This document shows, piece by piece, positions 25,297 through 35,529 of a DNA stretch of 64,000 nucleotides. This stretch comes from Brackiella oedipodis DSM 13743 (GTDB taxonomy: Bacteria > Pseudomonadota > Gammaproteobacteria > Burkholderiales > Burkholderiaceae_B): positions 248,001 through 312,000 of the forward strand of contig NZ_JHZJ01000009.1 in the NCBI RefSeq assembly GCF_000621025.1. Direction: 5' to 3'. Position numbers and translations under genes: made by a program. Position 1 is the stretch's first letter. Each line of letters opens with the position of its first letter. The notes beneath the pieces are model-generated. The model was not told where the DNA came from. It worked only from the letters and a program-made list of their open reading frames with translations, and did no database searches.

Positions 25297-26253
25297 CTAA
25301 CGCTGACGCAGAGTCTCAATCGTATTATCCAACTGGTAGGCATCGGCGACAAAGACCCGTATCCCTTCGGCCAGTTTTTCAGTGGCCATCGCGTCTTCAT
25401 TGAGATCAAAACGAAATTGCGCTTGAGTGAGTGTTTCGGCAGCCTTGACCTCGTGCTCAGGATCCAGTCGTAACACAGGTTCTAAAGGTTCGTGACTGTT
25501 AGCCAATTGCTTGAGTAACTCAGGGCTAATGGTCAATAAATCGCAGCCTGCCAGGGCACGGATTTGACCAATATTCCTAAAACTGGCACCCATGATTTCA
25601 GTGTTGATTTGATGCTGTTTGTAGTAGCGATAAATACTGGTAACCGATTTGACCCCCGGATCGTGAATACCTGCATGCGCTTGCTCATCCCATTGTTGAC
25701 CGGCTTGCTTTTTGTGCCAATCATAAATACGCCCCACAAAAGGTGAAATCAGTTTCACCTTGGCTTGCGCGCAGGCGATAGCTTGGGTCAAACAGAACAA
25801 TAACGTCAGATTACAGTTAATGCCTTCTTGCTGTAATTGTGCGGCGGCTTCAATACCTTCCCACGTGGCGGCGATTTTAATGAGTACGCGCGATTTATCA
25901 ATACCTGCCTGCTCATATAACGCTATCAAATGGCGTGCTTTGGCAATGGTGGCGGCACTATCAAAAGACAAACGCGCATCCACTTCGGTTGAAACACGAC
26001 CCGGCACAATGTCGAGAATTTTCTGGCCAAAGCGCACCAAAAGTAAATCGGCAATGGCTTCGGTACTGGCGTCTGGATGTTGGCGTAATAAATCCTCTAA
26101 TAGAGGTTGATAACGGGCTTGCTTGACCGCTTTCAAAATCAGTGAAGGGTTAGTCGTTGCATCGGTGGGCTGCAAATCACGGATGCTCTCAAAATCGCCA
26201 GTGTCTGCGACAACAGTGGTATATTGCTTAAGATTTTCTAGTTGATTTTCCAT
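25297..26253 (-). CDS. tal: Transaldolase (TalB type)
   Basis: A pentose phosphate pathway enzyme that moves a dihydroxyacetone unit between sugar phosphates. The Schiff-base Lys lies in [11 protein letters not shown], preceded by VDARLSFD. The N-terminal [11 protein letters not shown] and the block [10 protein letters not shown] are typical. The 318-residue length fits class I TalB enzymes rather than the short MipB forms. It is convergent with recR and divergent from the unknown secreted gene. No clear terminator was seen in the 18-base gap to recR. Confidence 0.96.
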   Translation of the reverse strand: MENQLENLKQYTTVVADTGDFESIRDLQPTDATTNPSLILKAVKQARYQPLLEDLLRQHPDASTEAIADLLLVRFGQKILDIVPGRVSTEVDARLSFDSAATIAKARHLIALYEQAGIDKSRVLIKIAATWEGIEAAAQLQQEGINCNLTLLFCLTQAIACAQAKVKLISPFVGRIYDWHKKQAGQQWDEQAHAGIHDPGVKSVTSIYRYYKQHQINTEIMGASFRNIGQIRALAGCDLLTISPELLKQLANSHEPLEPVLRLDPEHEVKAAETLTQAQFRFDLNEDAMATEKLAEGIRVFVADAYQLDNTIETLRQR

Positions 26254-26403
26254 CTTGGGCTAACCTAATGATTGACAAATACCAAAAAAGAATACACAGA
26301 TTCGTGGCCGTTTGTAAAGATGAATAAACTATAAACAGCCCTGATAATTAACGACATATCACATAAATACTTTAGGTATAAGATTTAGCGAATGACGCCT
26401 AAA

Positions 26404-26461
26404 ATTATGTTACATTAAGTGTAATTTGTTACATAATGGCGCTCACTTTTTCGCCATTTTT
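26404..26461 (+). promoter_or_regulatory. Promoter overlapped by nested repeats, then a hairpin, before the unknown secreted gene
   Basis: The arms ATTATGT and ACATAAT (26404-26410, 26431-26437) enclose a smaller palindrome TTACA-ttaag-TGTAA. The octamer TGTTACAT occurs twice (26408, 26427). A -35 (GTTACA, 26409) and -10 (CATAAT, 26432) spaced 17 bp fall exactly on the repeats, suggesting a repressor or activator site. A 7-bp hairpin AATGGCG/CGCCATT with five T's (26435-26462) ends 23 bases before the start codon and could act as an attenuator. All of this is inference from pattern. Confidence 0.4.
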
Positions 26462-26484
26462 CGACCCTTTACAGATAATTTTTA

Positions 26485-27414
26485 ATGACCGCCCTCAAAT
26501 CTGCATTTAAATCTGCATTTATATATTTGCTACTCGTATGCAGTCTGCTCACTGCGGGGGTACCGAGTCATGCCCAAGAAATGCTTAACAGCGAGGCGCC
26601 ACTGGGCTTTCGCACGGCAGCCGAAGAAGTTGCCATTAATCCCTGTCTTTCTGACACTGTCCTCCTAGAGGCTTTTGGTAGGGAGGCCTTACCTATAGCC
26701 GCCCGTGAGCGTCAACAGTGGCCGGCTGATCTTTGCCAAAATCTGCGTGCTGTCTCGCAACTGCAGCAATGGCATTATTTTAGTACTGCGGTTTTAGCCA
26801 ATACCGACAGGATCCAGGTGGTGGGTACCGCTATCAAACAGCGTCAAGGCAATCTGCAACAATGTCGGAGTGCCGCTTGCATTGCCGCGCTTTTGCCCAA
26901 GTACAACGAATGGATTATGTTTAATTTTAAGCGCTCACCGATTGCCTCGGGGGTGCTTAATCGTAAACCTAAATTATTGGTGGGCGAAGCGGTCGAACTG
27001 CCTAATCTGGCCTTGCGTAACCTCGTGTTACCGCTCAAGGATCAAGAAGCGTCTTGCGGCGGGACCGACATGAGTGACTTAAACTTTAGCTTGGCAACCA
27101 TCAAAATCCCTGCCAAAACCATTGTCGTGGCACAATGTGCCAAGGACAAAAACCAACGTCTTTGGCTCTTACAAAATCGTAATGCACCTACCAAGGGCTG
27201 GGATGTGATTTTTTCTGTCCAAAATAGCGATCAGGTCTTTGCTCTCCCCGACGTCTACAATGACTATCCCTTACTTTTTGGTAAATCCCAAGATAGTCAC
27301 GATGGTCGCTTAAATTTATTTTTCTATAGTCCCAAAAACCATCACTATATACAGGTCGCCAACTTTGTGCTCGGTACCGATGGTTATGGTTTATTGCATG
27401 CCATTTTGCGCTAA
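26485..27414 (+). CDS. Secreted protein of unknown function with six cysteines
   Basis: I do not recognise this 309-residue protein. The first 30 residues are a Sec signal peptide (hydrophobic AFIYLLLVCSLL, cleavage likely after SHA). The mature part has six Cys (NPC, DLC, QQC, AAC, ASC, AQC), enough for three disulfides, and no membrane segment, so a soluble periplasmic protein is likely. The segment QQCRSAACIAALLPKYNEWI resembles the Cys-containing helix of LprI-like lysozyme-inhibitor proteins, but the match is short. The C-terminal half is rich in beta-like strands. It stands alone, with its own promoter region full of repeats. No function is proposed. Confidence 0.75.
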   Translation: MTALKSAFKSAFIYLLLVCSLLTAGVPSHAQEMLNSEAPLGFRTAAEEVAINPCLSDTVLLEAFGREALPIAARERQQWPADLCQNLRAVSQLQQWHYFSTAVLANTDRIQVVGTAIKQRQGNLQQCRSAACIAALLPKYNEWIMFNFKRSPIASGVLNRKPKLLVGEAVELPNLALRNLVLPLKDQEASCGGTDMSDLNFSLATIKIPAKTIVVAQCAKDKNQRLWLLQNRNAPTKGWDVIFSVQNSDQVFALPDVYNDYPLLFGKSQDSHDGRLNLFFYSPKNHHYIQVANFVLGTDGYGLLHAILR

Positions 27415-27664
27415 TGATCGCCGTACTGCGTAAGTCATAGGGGAGTGTTGCGCAGGTGCTGTGCGGCAGTGCTGCTAACTGCACTCGCCACCCTCGAGCG
27501 AGTTTGACGGGTCTCAAGTCGTCTAGCTCGCGGCTTATTGAGTCCCTACAATCCTCGTCCAATCTATTTCGAAAGTTCATTACAAGCCGATTTTTCTTTC
27601 TAGAAAAGCGCTGAATCTTTTATAATAAGAAGGTTTATGTATTTAACTTACACGGGGTGTGATA

Positions 27665-28849
27665 GTGCAATTAACTTCAATATTTTCAGGGCAAGTAGGA
27701 CAAGCGGGAGCAGGTGGGCAAGCGCCGACTAAAGGCATCTTGGCCCTGGCCGATGGCACAGTGTTTCACGGCTATTCAATCGGTGCTCCTGGTCAAGTGA
27801 CGGCTGAGCTCGTCTTCAATACGTCGATGACAGGCTACCAAGAGATCCTCACTGATCCGAGTTATGCACAGCAAATTGTCACCCTAACATATCCTCATAT
27901 TGGTAATACCGGTATCAACGCTGAAGATGTCGAATCTAACGGTGTGCAAATATCTGGTTTAGTGATTCGTAATTGTCCATCTACTTACTCCAACTTTAGG
28001 GCTCAGCAATCACTGCCCAAGTATCTCCAAAAAAATGGCATTGTCGCGATCAGTGACATCGATACCCGTAAACTCACCCGTATCCTCAGAGAAAAAGGCG
28101 CTCTGGGCGCTTGTATTCTCGTCGGTGATGACGAAGCTAGCGCCGTCAAACAGGCTCAAGCCTACCAAGGTATGCAAGGCCAAAATCTGGTCGCCGATGT
28201 CTCTACCAAGGAAGCGATTCGCTGGCAAGAGGGCACTTGGCACTTAGGCTCAGGCTACAGTAGTGGTCATGCCAAAGAGTACAAAGTCGTCGCTTACGAT
28301 TTTGGCGTCAAAAGTAATATCCTACGTCTGCTGACCGATGCTGGTTGCGAGGTCACGTTAGTGCCCGCCAATACCAGTGCACAAGAGATACTGTCGATGC
28401 AACCCGATGGCGTGTTTTTGGCAAATGGTCCGGGCGACCCCGCCGCCAATTCGCAGGCCATTGCCAATGTCAAAGCGTTACTCAAACACAAAATTCCTTT
28501 ATTTGGTATTTGTATGGGGCACCAGCTGCTGGCCCTGGCCTTAGGCGCACAAACCCTCAAAATGAAAACCGGTCACCACGGTGCTAACCATCCTGTTCGT
28601 GAACTCAAAACAGGACGGGTCTTTATTACGAGTCAAAACCACGGTTTTGCGGTCGATGCCAGCACGCTACCGAGCAATGCCGAGGTCACCCATATCTCAC
28701 TGTTTGACGGCAGCCTACAGGGCTTTGAGTTAACTGATCAACCTGCCTTTTGTTTTCAGGGGCATCCAGAAGCGAGTCCAGGTCCACACGACATCATTGT
28801 TCTTTTCCAAAAATTCACTAATTTAATGCAATCAGCCAAAAAGAGTTAA
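27665..28849 (+). CDS. carA: Carbamoyl-phosphate synthase small (glutaminase) subunit
   Basis: Hydrolyses glutamine and passes ammonia to CarB for arginine and pyrimidine synthesis. The class I amidotransferase triad is visible: Cys in [15 protein letters not shown], then His and Glu in [13 protein letters not shown] prefer the GTG at 27665 because GGGGTG lies six bases before it. A GTG at 27659 in the same frame is possible. A perfect TATAAT (27621-27626) suggests transcription from about 27633. A separate 31-codon reading frame from ATG 27637 overlaps the start and might be a leader peptide. carB follows after two bases. Confidence 0.95.
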   Translation: MQLTSIFSGQVGQAGAGGQAPTKGILALADGTVFHGYSIGAPGQVTAELVFNTSMTGYQEILTDPSYAQQIVTLTYPHIGNTGINAEDVESNGVQISGLVIRNCPSTYSNFRAQQSLPKYLQKNGIVAISDIDTRKLTRILREKGALGACILVGDDEASAVKQAQAYQGMQGQNLVADVSTKEAIRWQEGTWHLGSGYSSGHAKEYKVVAYDFGVKSNILRLLTDAGCEVTLVPANTSAQEILSMQPDGVFLANGPGDPAANSQAIANVKALLKHKIPLFGICMGHQLLALALGAQTLKMKTGHHGANHPVRELKTGRVFITSQNHGFAVDASTLPSNAEVTHISLFDGSLQGFELTDQPAFCFQGHPEASPGPHDIIVLFQKFTNLMQSAKKS

Positions 28850-28851
28850 TT

Positions 28852-31800
28852 ATGCCTAAGCGTACAGATATTAAAAGTATTTTAATTATTGGTGCTGGTC
28901 CAATTATTATTGGTCAAGCGTGTGAATTCGATTATTCTGGTGCCCAAGCATGTAAAGCCCTCAAGGCCGAAGGCTATCGTACGATTCTGGTCAATAGCAA
29001 TCCAGCCACCATCATGACTGACCCTGCGACAGCAGATGTCACTTATATCGAGCCGATTACCTGGCAAGCCCTCGAAAAAATCATCGAAAAAGAACAACCT
29101 GATGTGATTTTGCCGACCATGGGTGGCCAAACGGCATTGAACTGTGCTTTGGATTTGGCTAAACATGGGGTTCTCGAGAAACATGGCATTGAATTAATCG
29201 GAGCCAACAAAGATGCCATCGAAACCGCTGAAGATCGCCAGAAATTCAAACAAGCCATGGATGAAATTGGCCTAGAATCCGCGAAATCGGGAATTGCTAA
29301 TTCCATGCAAGAAGCCTGGAATGTGCAAAAGCGCATCGCCGAGGAAGTGGGGTCTTCAGGTTTTCCGATTGTTATTCGTCCTAGTTTTACGCTGGGTGGC
29401 ACGGGCGGTGGTATTGCTTTTAACCCCGAAGAGTTCGAAACTATTTGTCGCCGCGGCCTTGAAGCCTCACCCAATAATGAGTTGCTGATCGAAGAATCCA
29501 TGCTCGGTTGGAAAGAATTTGAGATGGAGGTCGTGCGCGACAAAAACGATAACTGCATTATTGTTTGCTCCATTGAAAACTTGGATCCAATGGGTGTCCA
29601 TACCGGCGATTCCATCACTGTGGCGCCTGCGCAAACGCTAACTGACAAAGAATACCAATACATGCGCGATGCCTCTATCGCCGTATTGCGTAAGGTCGGC
29701 GTCGAAACCGGAGGTTCCAATGTCCAGTTCGCGGTCAATCCCGAAAATGGTCGCGTGATCGTCATCGAAATGAACCCACGCGTTTCTCGTTCTTCGGCCT
29801 TAGCCTCAAAGGCCACCGGTTTTCCTATCGCCAAGGTCGCAGCACGCTTGGCTGTCGGTTACACCCTTGACGAATTAGCCAATGAGATTACCGGCGGCGC
29901 CACGCCAGCGTCTTTTGAGCCAACACTAGATTATGTGGTCACCAAAATCCCACGGTTTGCCTTCGAAAAATTTCCCCAAGCGAACTCACGTTTAACCACG
30001 CAAATGAAATCCGTGGGAGAAGTCATGGCTATGGGACGGACCTTCAAGGAATCTTTCCAAAAAGCCTTGCGCGGCCTTGAAGTCGGTGTCGATGGTTTGA
30101 ATCAAAAAACCGTCGATCGCGAAACCTTACAAGCCGAATTAGCTGAGCCAGGCCCAGAGCGTATCTGGTATGTGGGCGATGCTTTTGACAAAGGCTTTAG
30201 CATTGAAGAAGTGCACCGCCTCACAAAAATTGATCCATGGTTTCTTGTACAGATCAAAGAAATTGTCGATATCGAGCTGGCGCTCGAGCAACGTTATTTA
30301 GCGGATATTGATGCAGAAACCATGTTGCAGCTCAAACGTGCCGGCTTCTCCGACCGTCGGTTGGCCTTTTTATTAGACTCCTCCGAGTCAGAAGTGCGTA
30401 AACTGCGTCAGCAATACCATATCCATCCTGTCTACAAACGCGTCGATACCTGCGCGGCAGAATTTGCCACTAGCACTGCCTATATGTACTCAACTTACGA
30501 AGAGGAGTGTGAGGCGCAACCGAGTAACAAAGCCAAAGTCATGGTGTTGGGCGGCGGTCCAAACCGTATTGGCCAAGGCATTGAGTTTGATTATTGTTGT
30601 GTGCATGCCGTGCTTGGACTCAAGGAAGATGGCTACGAAACCATTATGGTGAACTGCAATCCAGAGACGGTTTCCACGGATTACGATACGTCCGATCGCT
30701 TGTACTTTGAGCCACTCACTCTTGAAGACGTCCTAGAAATTGTGCGCGTTGAGCAACCTACGGGTGTGATTGTGCAGTATGGCGGTCAGACACCGCTTAA
30801 ATTGGCGCGCGACCTAGAGGCCAATGGTGTGCCTATTATTGGTACCAGTCCAGATTCAATCGATGTGGCAGAAGACCGTGAACGTTTCCAAAAATTACTG
30901 CAAAAACTCAATCTCAAACAGCCACCTAATCGTACGGCGCGTACCGAGGATCAAGCGCTAATGCTTGCCGAAGAAATTGGTTATCCACTGGTAGTTCGTC
31001 CAAGTTATGTATTAGGCGGTCGTGCCATGGAAATTGTCCATGAGGCCAGTGATTTGCAACGTTATATGCGAGAAGCTGTCAAAGTCAGTAATGACTCACC
31101 GGTGTTATTAGATCACTTCCTCAACAATGCCATCGAGGTTGATGTTGACTGCGTGGCCGATGGTCAGGATGTGGTGATTGCAGGGGTCATGGAACATATT
31201 GAACAGGCTGGTGTGCACTCGGGTGACTCTGCTTGCAGTATTCCGCCGTTTTCTTTGTCTAGCAACACCATTAACGAGATTAAACGCCAAACCACATTGA
31301 TGGCCAAAGCGCTCAAGGTCAAAGGCCTGATGAACGTGCAGTTTGCCGTCCAAAACGGCGATGTCTTTGTCTTAGAAGTCAATCCGCGAGCCTCTCGTAC
31401 TGTGCCATATGTCGCCAAAGCGACTGGTTTAGCCCTCGCCAAAATTGGTGCTCGGGTTATGGGTGGCCAAACTCTCGCCGCTTTAGGCGTCTCAGAAAAA
31501 GCCAAGAGCGATTATTTCTGCGTCAAAGAAGCCGTCTTCCCATTCGTTAAATTCCCTGGCGTCGATACCATTTTAGGCCCAGAGATGAAGTCAACCGGCG
31601 AAGTCATGGGGGTTGGTAAAACCTTTGGTGAATCCTATGTCAAGGCGCAATTAGCCGCAGGGGTCGTGTTACCTTCTTCTGGGACGGCTTTTCTGAGCGT
31701 GCGCGACCAAGACAAGGCACGGGCGATTGAAGTCGCTAAAGGCTTGCATGAACTTGGTTTCAAACTATTAGCGACGCGAGGCACGGCGGCCAAAATTCAG

Positions 31801-32079
31801 GAACACAATATTCCCGTAGAAATTGTCAATAAGGTGACCGAGAGCCGTCCACACGTGGTCGATCGCATCAAGAACCATGAGGTCGACTTAGTGATCAATA
31901 CGGTAGAGGAGCGCCGGAACGCCATTAATGACTCTAAAACCATTCGTACGTTTGCTTTGTCTAGTCAAATTTGTATTTTTACAACAATTTCTGGGGCTCA
32001 AGCGGCGGTCGAAGGCATGCATTACATTCGTGAGTCCAAGGGTTTACAAGTCTATGCCCTGCAAAACATGCACGAATAA
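28852..32079 (+). CDS. carB: Carbamoyl-phosphate synthase large subunit
   Basis: The 1075-residue synthase contains two homologous ATP-grasp halves. The first phosphorylates bicarbonate ([23 protein letters not shown] at the start, [12 protein letters not shown]). The second phosphorylates carbamate ([32 protein letters not shown]). A C-terminal MGS-like allosteric domain (about 940-1075) contains the expected [13 protein letters not shown] and [16 protein letters not shown]. Length is standard. It is cotranscribed with carA. No terminator was recognised in the 124 bases before bfr. Confidence 0.98.
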   Translation: MPKRTDIKSILIIGAGPIIIGQACEFDYSGAQACKALKAEGYRTILVNSNPATIMTDPATADVTYIEPITWQALEKIIEKEQPDVILPTMGGQTALNCALDLAKHGVLEKHGIELIGANKDAIETAEDRQKFKQAMDEIGLESAKSGIANSMQEAWNVQKRIAEEVGSSGFPIVIRPSFTLGGTGGGIAFNPEEFETICRRGLEASPNNELLIEESMLGWKEFEMEVVRDKNDNCIIVCSIENLDPMGVHTGDSITVAPAQTLTDKEYQYMRDASIAVLRKVGVETGGSNVQFAVNPENGRVIVIEMNPRVSRSSALASKATGFPIAKVAARLAVGYTLDELANEITGGATPASFEPTLDYVVTKIPRFAFEKFPQANSRLTTQMKSVGEVMAMGRTFKESFQKALRGLEVGVDGLNQKTVDRETLQAELAEPGPERIWYVGDAFDKGFSIEEVHRLTKIDPWFLVQIKEIVDIELALEQRYLADIDAETMLQLKRAGFSDRRLAFLLDSSESEVRKLRQQYHIHPVYKRVDTCAAEFATSTAYMYSTYEEECEAQPSNKAKVMVLGGGPNRIGQGIEFDYCCVHAVLGLKEDGYETIMVNCNPETVSTDYDTSDRLYFEPLTLEDVLEIVRVEQPTGVIVQYGGQTPLKLARDLEANGVPIIGTSPDSIDVAEDRERFQKLLQKLNLKQPPNRTARTEDQALMLAEEIGYPLVVRPSYVLGGRAMEIVHEASDLQRYMREAVKVSNDSPVLLDHFLNNAIEVDVDCVADGQDVVIAGVMEHIEQAGVHSGDSACSIPPFSLSSNTINEIKRQTTLMAKALKVKGLMNVQFAVQNGDVFVLEVNPRASRTVPYVAKATGLALAKIGARVMGGQTLAALGVSEKAKSDYFCVKEAVFPFVKFPGVDTILGPEMKSTGEVMGVGKTFGESYVKAQLAAGVVLPSSGTAFLSVRDQDKARAIEVAKGLHELGFKLLATRGTAAKIQEHNIPVEIVNKVTESRPHVVDRIKNHEVDLVINTVEERRNAINDSKTIRTFALSSQICIFTTISGAQAAVEGMHYIRESKGLQVYALQNMHE

Positions 32080-32203
32080 AGGCTTTTGCCAAATTCGCCC
32101 TGAGTGGAATGTAAGCATAAATACTAATTGCTCTCATTTAGATTTATTAATGGTTTTTTCAAATCACCTATAATTGAGCTGTTGTTAATTAAGGAGTATC
32201 ACT

Positions 32204-32668
32204 ATGAAAGGTAATAAAGAAGTTATTGATTATTTAATCTTCTTAAACAAAGGTGAATTGGCAGCTAGAGACCAATACTTCATCCATTCTCGTATGTATG
32301 ACGAATGGGGCTATACCAAATTGTACGAACGCATTAATCACGAAATGCAAGAAGAAACTGATCACGCAGACGCTATTATGCGTCGTATCCTTATGCTCGA
32401 AAGCAAACCGGATATGCGTCCAGAAGAACTCAATATTGGTACAGACGTTGTGTCTATGCTTGAGTCTGATTTACAGCTTGAGTATCAAGTGCGCAAAAAC
32501 CTCAAAAAAGGTATTGCGCTCTGTGAGCAGCACCACGATTTCGTCACTCGCGAAATCCTAAGGGTGCAACTCGATGATACTGAACAAGATCACGCTCACT
32601 GGCTTGAACAACAACTTCGCCTTATCAAAACGGTGGGTCTAGAAAACTACTTACAATCACAAATGTAA
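32204..32668 (+). CDS. bfr: Bacterioferritin subunit lacking the usual haem-ligand Met
   Basis: An iron-storage ferritin subunit of 154 aa. Aligned by eye to E. coli Bfr, the ferroxidase residues are kept: Glu18 ([10 protein letters not shown]), Glu51 and His54 ([11 protein letters not shown]), Glu94 (DLQLEYQV), Glu127 and His130 (TEQDHAHW). The haem-binding Met52 is Thr here. Such haem-free partners occur as BfrA in species with two subunits (Neisseria), so a Met-containing copy may lie elsewhere in the genome. AAGGAG stands eight bases before the ATG. A weak Fur-box-like AT-rich stretch lies upstream (about 32117-32140), too poor to call. Confidence 0.92.
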   Translation: MKGNKEVIDYLIFLNKGELAARDQYFIHSRMYDEWGYTKLYERINHEMQEETDHADAIMRRILMLESKPDMRPEELNIGTDVVSMLESDLQLEYQVRKNLKKGIALCEQHHDFVTREILRVQLDDTEQDHAHWLEQQLRLIKTVGLENYLQSQM

Positions 32669-32691
32669 TTAGTAATTAGCTTTTTCTAGCA

Positions 32692-32734
32692 CCAAAAAAA
32701 GCCCTAAACTGCAGCAAGCGTTTAGGGCTTTTTT
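32692..32734. terminator. Bidirectional terminator between bfr and the MFS gene
   Basis: A 12-bp stem (AAAGCCCTAAAC with GTTTAGGGCTTT) and ten-base loop is flanked by A's on the left and T's on the right, so it can stop transcription from both convergent genes. Confidence 0.92.
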
Positions 32735-32750
32735 GTACCTGGGGGCGCTA

Positions 32751-33974
32751 CTATGATGATGTGGCTTGTGCAGGTCCTTGGTGGCGTTTGATGCGCAAGC
32801 CAAAATGGACACATACAGCCGCAATACAACTACCAATAATCAAGAGGATAAAGGCGCTGATCGCATGATCACTCCCTAAACCAGATAAAAACGAAAAGAT
32901 AGAACCCACCATCATTTGCGTAAAGCCATATAGACCAGAGGCACTACCAGAAATCAAGGGGTGCAGGCTGAGTGAATACGCCATGATGAGCGAGGAGCAC
33001 ATACCGGTACCAAAGGTATAGAGGCAAATGCCCAGCAACAATATATGGGAATTTAAAAAGCCATGAGTAGCGGCCACGAGTAATAAGACACCAAAAGCGG
33101 TCGCAATCGTTAAACCGCATGTAAAAATCACACGTAAAGAAATTTTGTAGCGATACAAGGATTTGGCGAGGAAATTACCCAAGGTATAACCGACGATAGA
33201 AATGCCGACATACCAACCGGCATGGCTTGCCGTTTGATGAAGATTATTGTGCGTAATAAATGCCGAAGCCGCGACAAAGGCATAACTGGCGGTAGAGACA
33301 CAAGCGCCGGCAATCGTCATCAACATAAAGGCTCGAGATTCAAATAAGACTTTGTATTTGAGCCAAATGCGCGCGGGTTTGAGATTATGGGAAGGACGGC
33401 CGGTTTCTTCGATCTTGAGCGTAGCAATCAGCGTCAAGATGACGGCAAACACAGCAATCACGATAAAGATACTGCGCCAACCATATAGATGCGTTAAAAA
33501 ACCACCAATCAATGGCGCGACCCCTGGTCCAATTAAGACCATAATATTCAGCGTAGAGATGCGTTGCATCAGCATATCAGGGGTGGAGCTATCGCGTGCC
33601 ATGGCCCGTGCGAGGATCAGACCAGAACAGCCTCCCAAGGCTTGAAAGACCCGCAATACTAGGTGAACAGTGAAGTTGGAAACAAAGCACAAGGCCACAC
33701 TACTGATCGAAAATACGACTAAACCAAAGAGTAGGCAGGGGCGACGACCCAGAGCGTCAGAAGCCGCACCATACAAGATTTGACCAAAGGCAAGACCCAC
33801 GGCATAGAAACTGATGCTCATTTGCATGGTTCTTGGGTCGACCATAAAAGCACCCTGGGCATCAGCGAGCGCAGGAGCAAACATATGCATAGCCGTAGTA
33901 CCACTAAACGTCACGAGTACTAACAGCCACAAAGGAGCGGATGGAATTTTGTGATCGGATATAGATTGATTCAT
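32751..33974 (-). CDS. MFS drug exporter of the Bcr/CflA family
   Basis: A 407-residue inner-membrane protein with 12 predicted membrane segments (DHA1 family). The loop between segments 2 and 3 has GAASDALGRRPCLLFG, the MFS motif A, and segment 5 has the motif-C-like GPGVAPLIGGFL. Bcr/CflA members export bicyclomycin, chloramphenicol-like compounds or cysteine; the substrate here is unknown. No Shine-Dalgarno is visible before the ATG, and the messenger has CCTCC rather than GGAGG about 15 bases upstream. It shares the terminator with bfr. Confidence 0.88.
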   Translation of the reverse strand: MNQSISDHKIPSAPLWLLVLVTFSGTTAMHMFAPALADAQGAFMVDPRTMQMSISFYAVGLAFGQILYGAASDALGRRPCLLFGLVVFSISSVALCFVSNFTVHLVLRVFQALGGCSGLILARAMARDSSTPDMLMQRISTLNIMVLIGPGVAPLIGGFLTHLYGWRSIFIVIAVFAVILTLIATLKIEETGRPSHNLKPARIWLKYKVLFESRAFMLMTIAGACVSTASYAFVAASAFITHNNLHQTASHAGWYVGISIVGYTLGNFLAKSLYRYKISLRVIFTCGLTIATAFGVLLLVAATHGFLNSHILLLGICLYTFGTGMCSSLIMAYSLSLHPLISGSASGLYGFTQMMVGSIFSFLSGLGSDHAISAFILLIIGSCIAAVCVHFGLRIKRHQGPAQATSS

Positions 33975-34227
33975 TGTGTTGATTAAATAAGAGGAGGCTT
34001 GACCTACTTAGATTTGGTAGGAGTTAAGAAAAAAGCAATCTAAATAGTTTCTATCAAGCTTGGTTATTATTATACTCTTATATAAGACTAAAGAAAAATC
34101 ATTATCCTTGTCGTTTTGGTAGGCGTGCCCTAAGTTTTCTCAGATGGCTGTAACAAAAGCCTACAAGCTGTAAATTTTTTTATAAAATAGCAGCGTCTTA
34201 ATTAATAGCCACCGCCGTGGAGTTCTT

Positions 34228-35529
34228 ATGTTTTTTAATTTGCCTAATTGGCGTCTCATCAAAAATCCATCGACCTCGCAAGTGATTGCACCCGATGAAC
34301 GTTTAGCGATGGGACCATCGTTGGTGTTGGGCGTGCAGCACGTGTTTGCCATGTTTGGTTCCACCGTATTGGCGCCATTATTGATGGGCTTTGATGCGAA
34401 TTTAGCCATCTTAATGTCGGGCATAGGGACCTTGATTTTTTTCTTTTTCGTGAATGGTCGAGTGCCCAGTTATTTGGGCTCGAGTTTTGCACTGATTGGT
34501 GGCGTGATTTCAGTCACTGGCTATAGTGGTAGCGGCCCTAACCAAAACATTTCGCTAGCGCTAGGCGCAATTATTATCTGCGGCCTGGCTTATTTTCTTA
34601 TCGGGGTGGCGGTTTGGCGCTTTAAAGACCGCGCCGCTCGACTCATTGATACCTTGATGCCACCCGTGGTGACTGGGGCGGTGGTGGCGGTCATTGGTCT
34701 GAATCTGGCACCCGTGGCAGCGAAGAGCGCCATGGGAGAAGGCACGTTTGCGACCCTTATGGGGCTGTTAACCATGCTATGCGTAGGTTTAGTGGCCGTG
34801 TTTACACGCGGCATGCTGCAGCGTCTGTTGATTTTATTGGGGACGGTAATCGCCTATCTTTGTTATTTTATCTTTGCGAATTTATTACACTTAGGCACCC
34901 CCATTGATTTTACGCCGGTGACTCAGGCGGCGTGGTTAGGTCTTCCCCATGTTTATAAGCCCGCTTTTTCTTTCTCTGTCATTACGGTGATTTTACCGGT
35001 AGCGGTGATTCTCGTGGTCGAGAACCTGGGGCATATCCGTGCCGTGAGTGCCATGACCAACCAAAATCTAGACCATTACTTGGGTAAAGCCTTTATGGGC
35101 GATGGTTTAGCCACCATGCTTTCTGGCGCCGTGGGGGGCACGGGTGTGACCACCTATGGAGAAAATATTGGTGTGATGGCAGCCACCAAAATCTATTCCA
35201 CCGTCTTATTTGTCATTGCCGCTCTGTTTGCTGTGCTCTTAGGTTTCTCGCCTAAATTTGGTGCGCTCATTCATACTATTCCAACGCCTGTGTTGGGGGG
35301 TGTCTCAGTGGTGGTGTTTGGCTTAATTGCGGTGGCAGGCGCGAGAATTTGGGTTGTCAATCAGGTTGATTTTTCAGCAAACAAAAATCTCATTGTGGCC
35401 GCGGTCACGCTTATCATGGGCGCTGGTAACTTCACTCTAGAACTAGGTTTTTTAAAATTAGAAGGGATTGGTACGGCCACCTTTGCGGCCATTATTCTAT
35501 ATGCGCTTATGAACCGAAAAAAAGCCTAA
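34228..35529 (+). CDS. uraA: Uracil permease, NCS2 family (UraA-like)
   Basis: A proton-coupled nucleobase importer of 433 aa with many membrane segments. TTYGENIGVMAATKIYS and the VENLGHIRAVS segment (UraA has the equivalent His/Glu region) place it near UraA/RutG rather than the xanthine permeases. TGGAG lies shortly before the ATG and a TATAAAAT -10-like element is about 45 bases upstream. It is divergent from the exporter, and a non-coding gap of about 600 bases follows. Pyrimidine specificity is inferred from the motif. Confidence 0.9.
   Translation: MFFNLPNWRLIKNPSTSQVIAPDERLAMGPSLVLGVQHVFAMFGSTVLAPLLMGFDANLAILMSGIGTLIFFFFVNGRVPSYLGSSFALIGGVISVTGYSGSGPNQNISLALGAIIICGLAYFLIGVAVWRFKDRAARLIDTLMPPVVTGAVVAVIGLNLAPVAAKSAMGEGTFATLMGLLTMLCVGLVAVFTRGMLQRLLILLGTVIAYLCYFIFANLLHLGTPIDFTPVTQAAWLGLPHVYKPAFSFSVITVILPVAVILVVENLGHIRAVSAMTNQNLDHYLGKAFMGDGLATMLSGAVGGTGVTTYGENIGVMAATKIYSTVLFVIAALFAVLLGFSPKFGALIHTIPTPVLGGVSVVVFGLIAVAGARIWVVNQVDFSANKNLIVAAVTLIMGAGNFTLELGFLKLEGIGTATFAAIILYALMNRKKA

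Noticed and set aside
27188-27580. Minus-strand ORF of 130 codons overlapping the end of the unknown secreted gene
   Set aside because: Arg/His-rich shadow translation of the real gene and the gap; no start signal or family pattern.
28324-29834. Several long antisense ORFs inside carA and carB
   Set aside because: They mirror well-conserved coding sequence and have the composition of reverse-frame shadows.
32114-32140. Fur box upstream of bfr
   Set aside because: Only about half of the consensus positions match; AT-rich background accounts for it.
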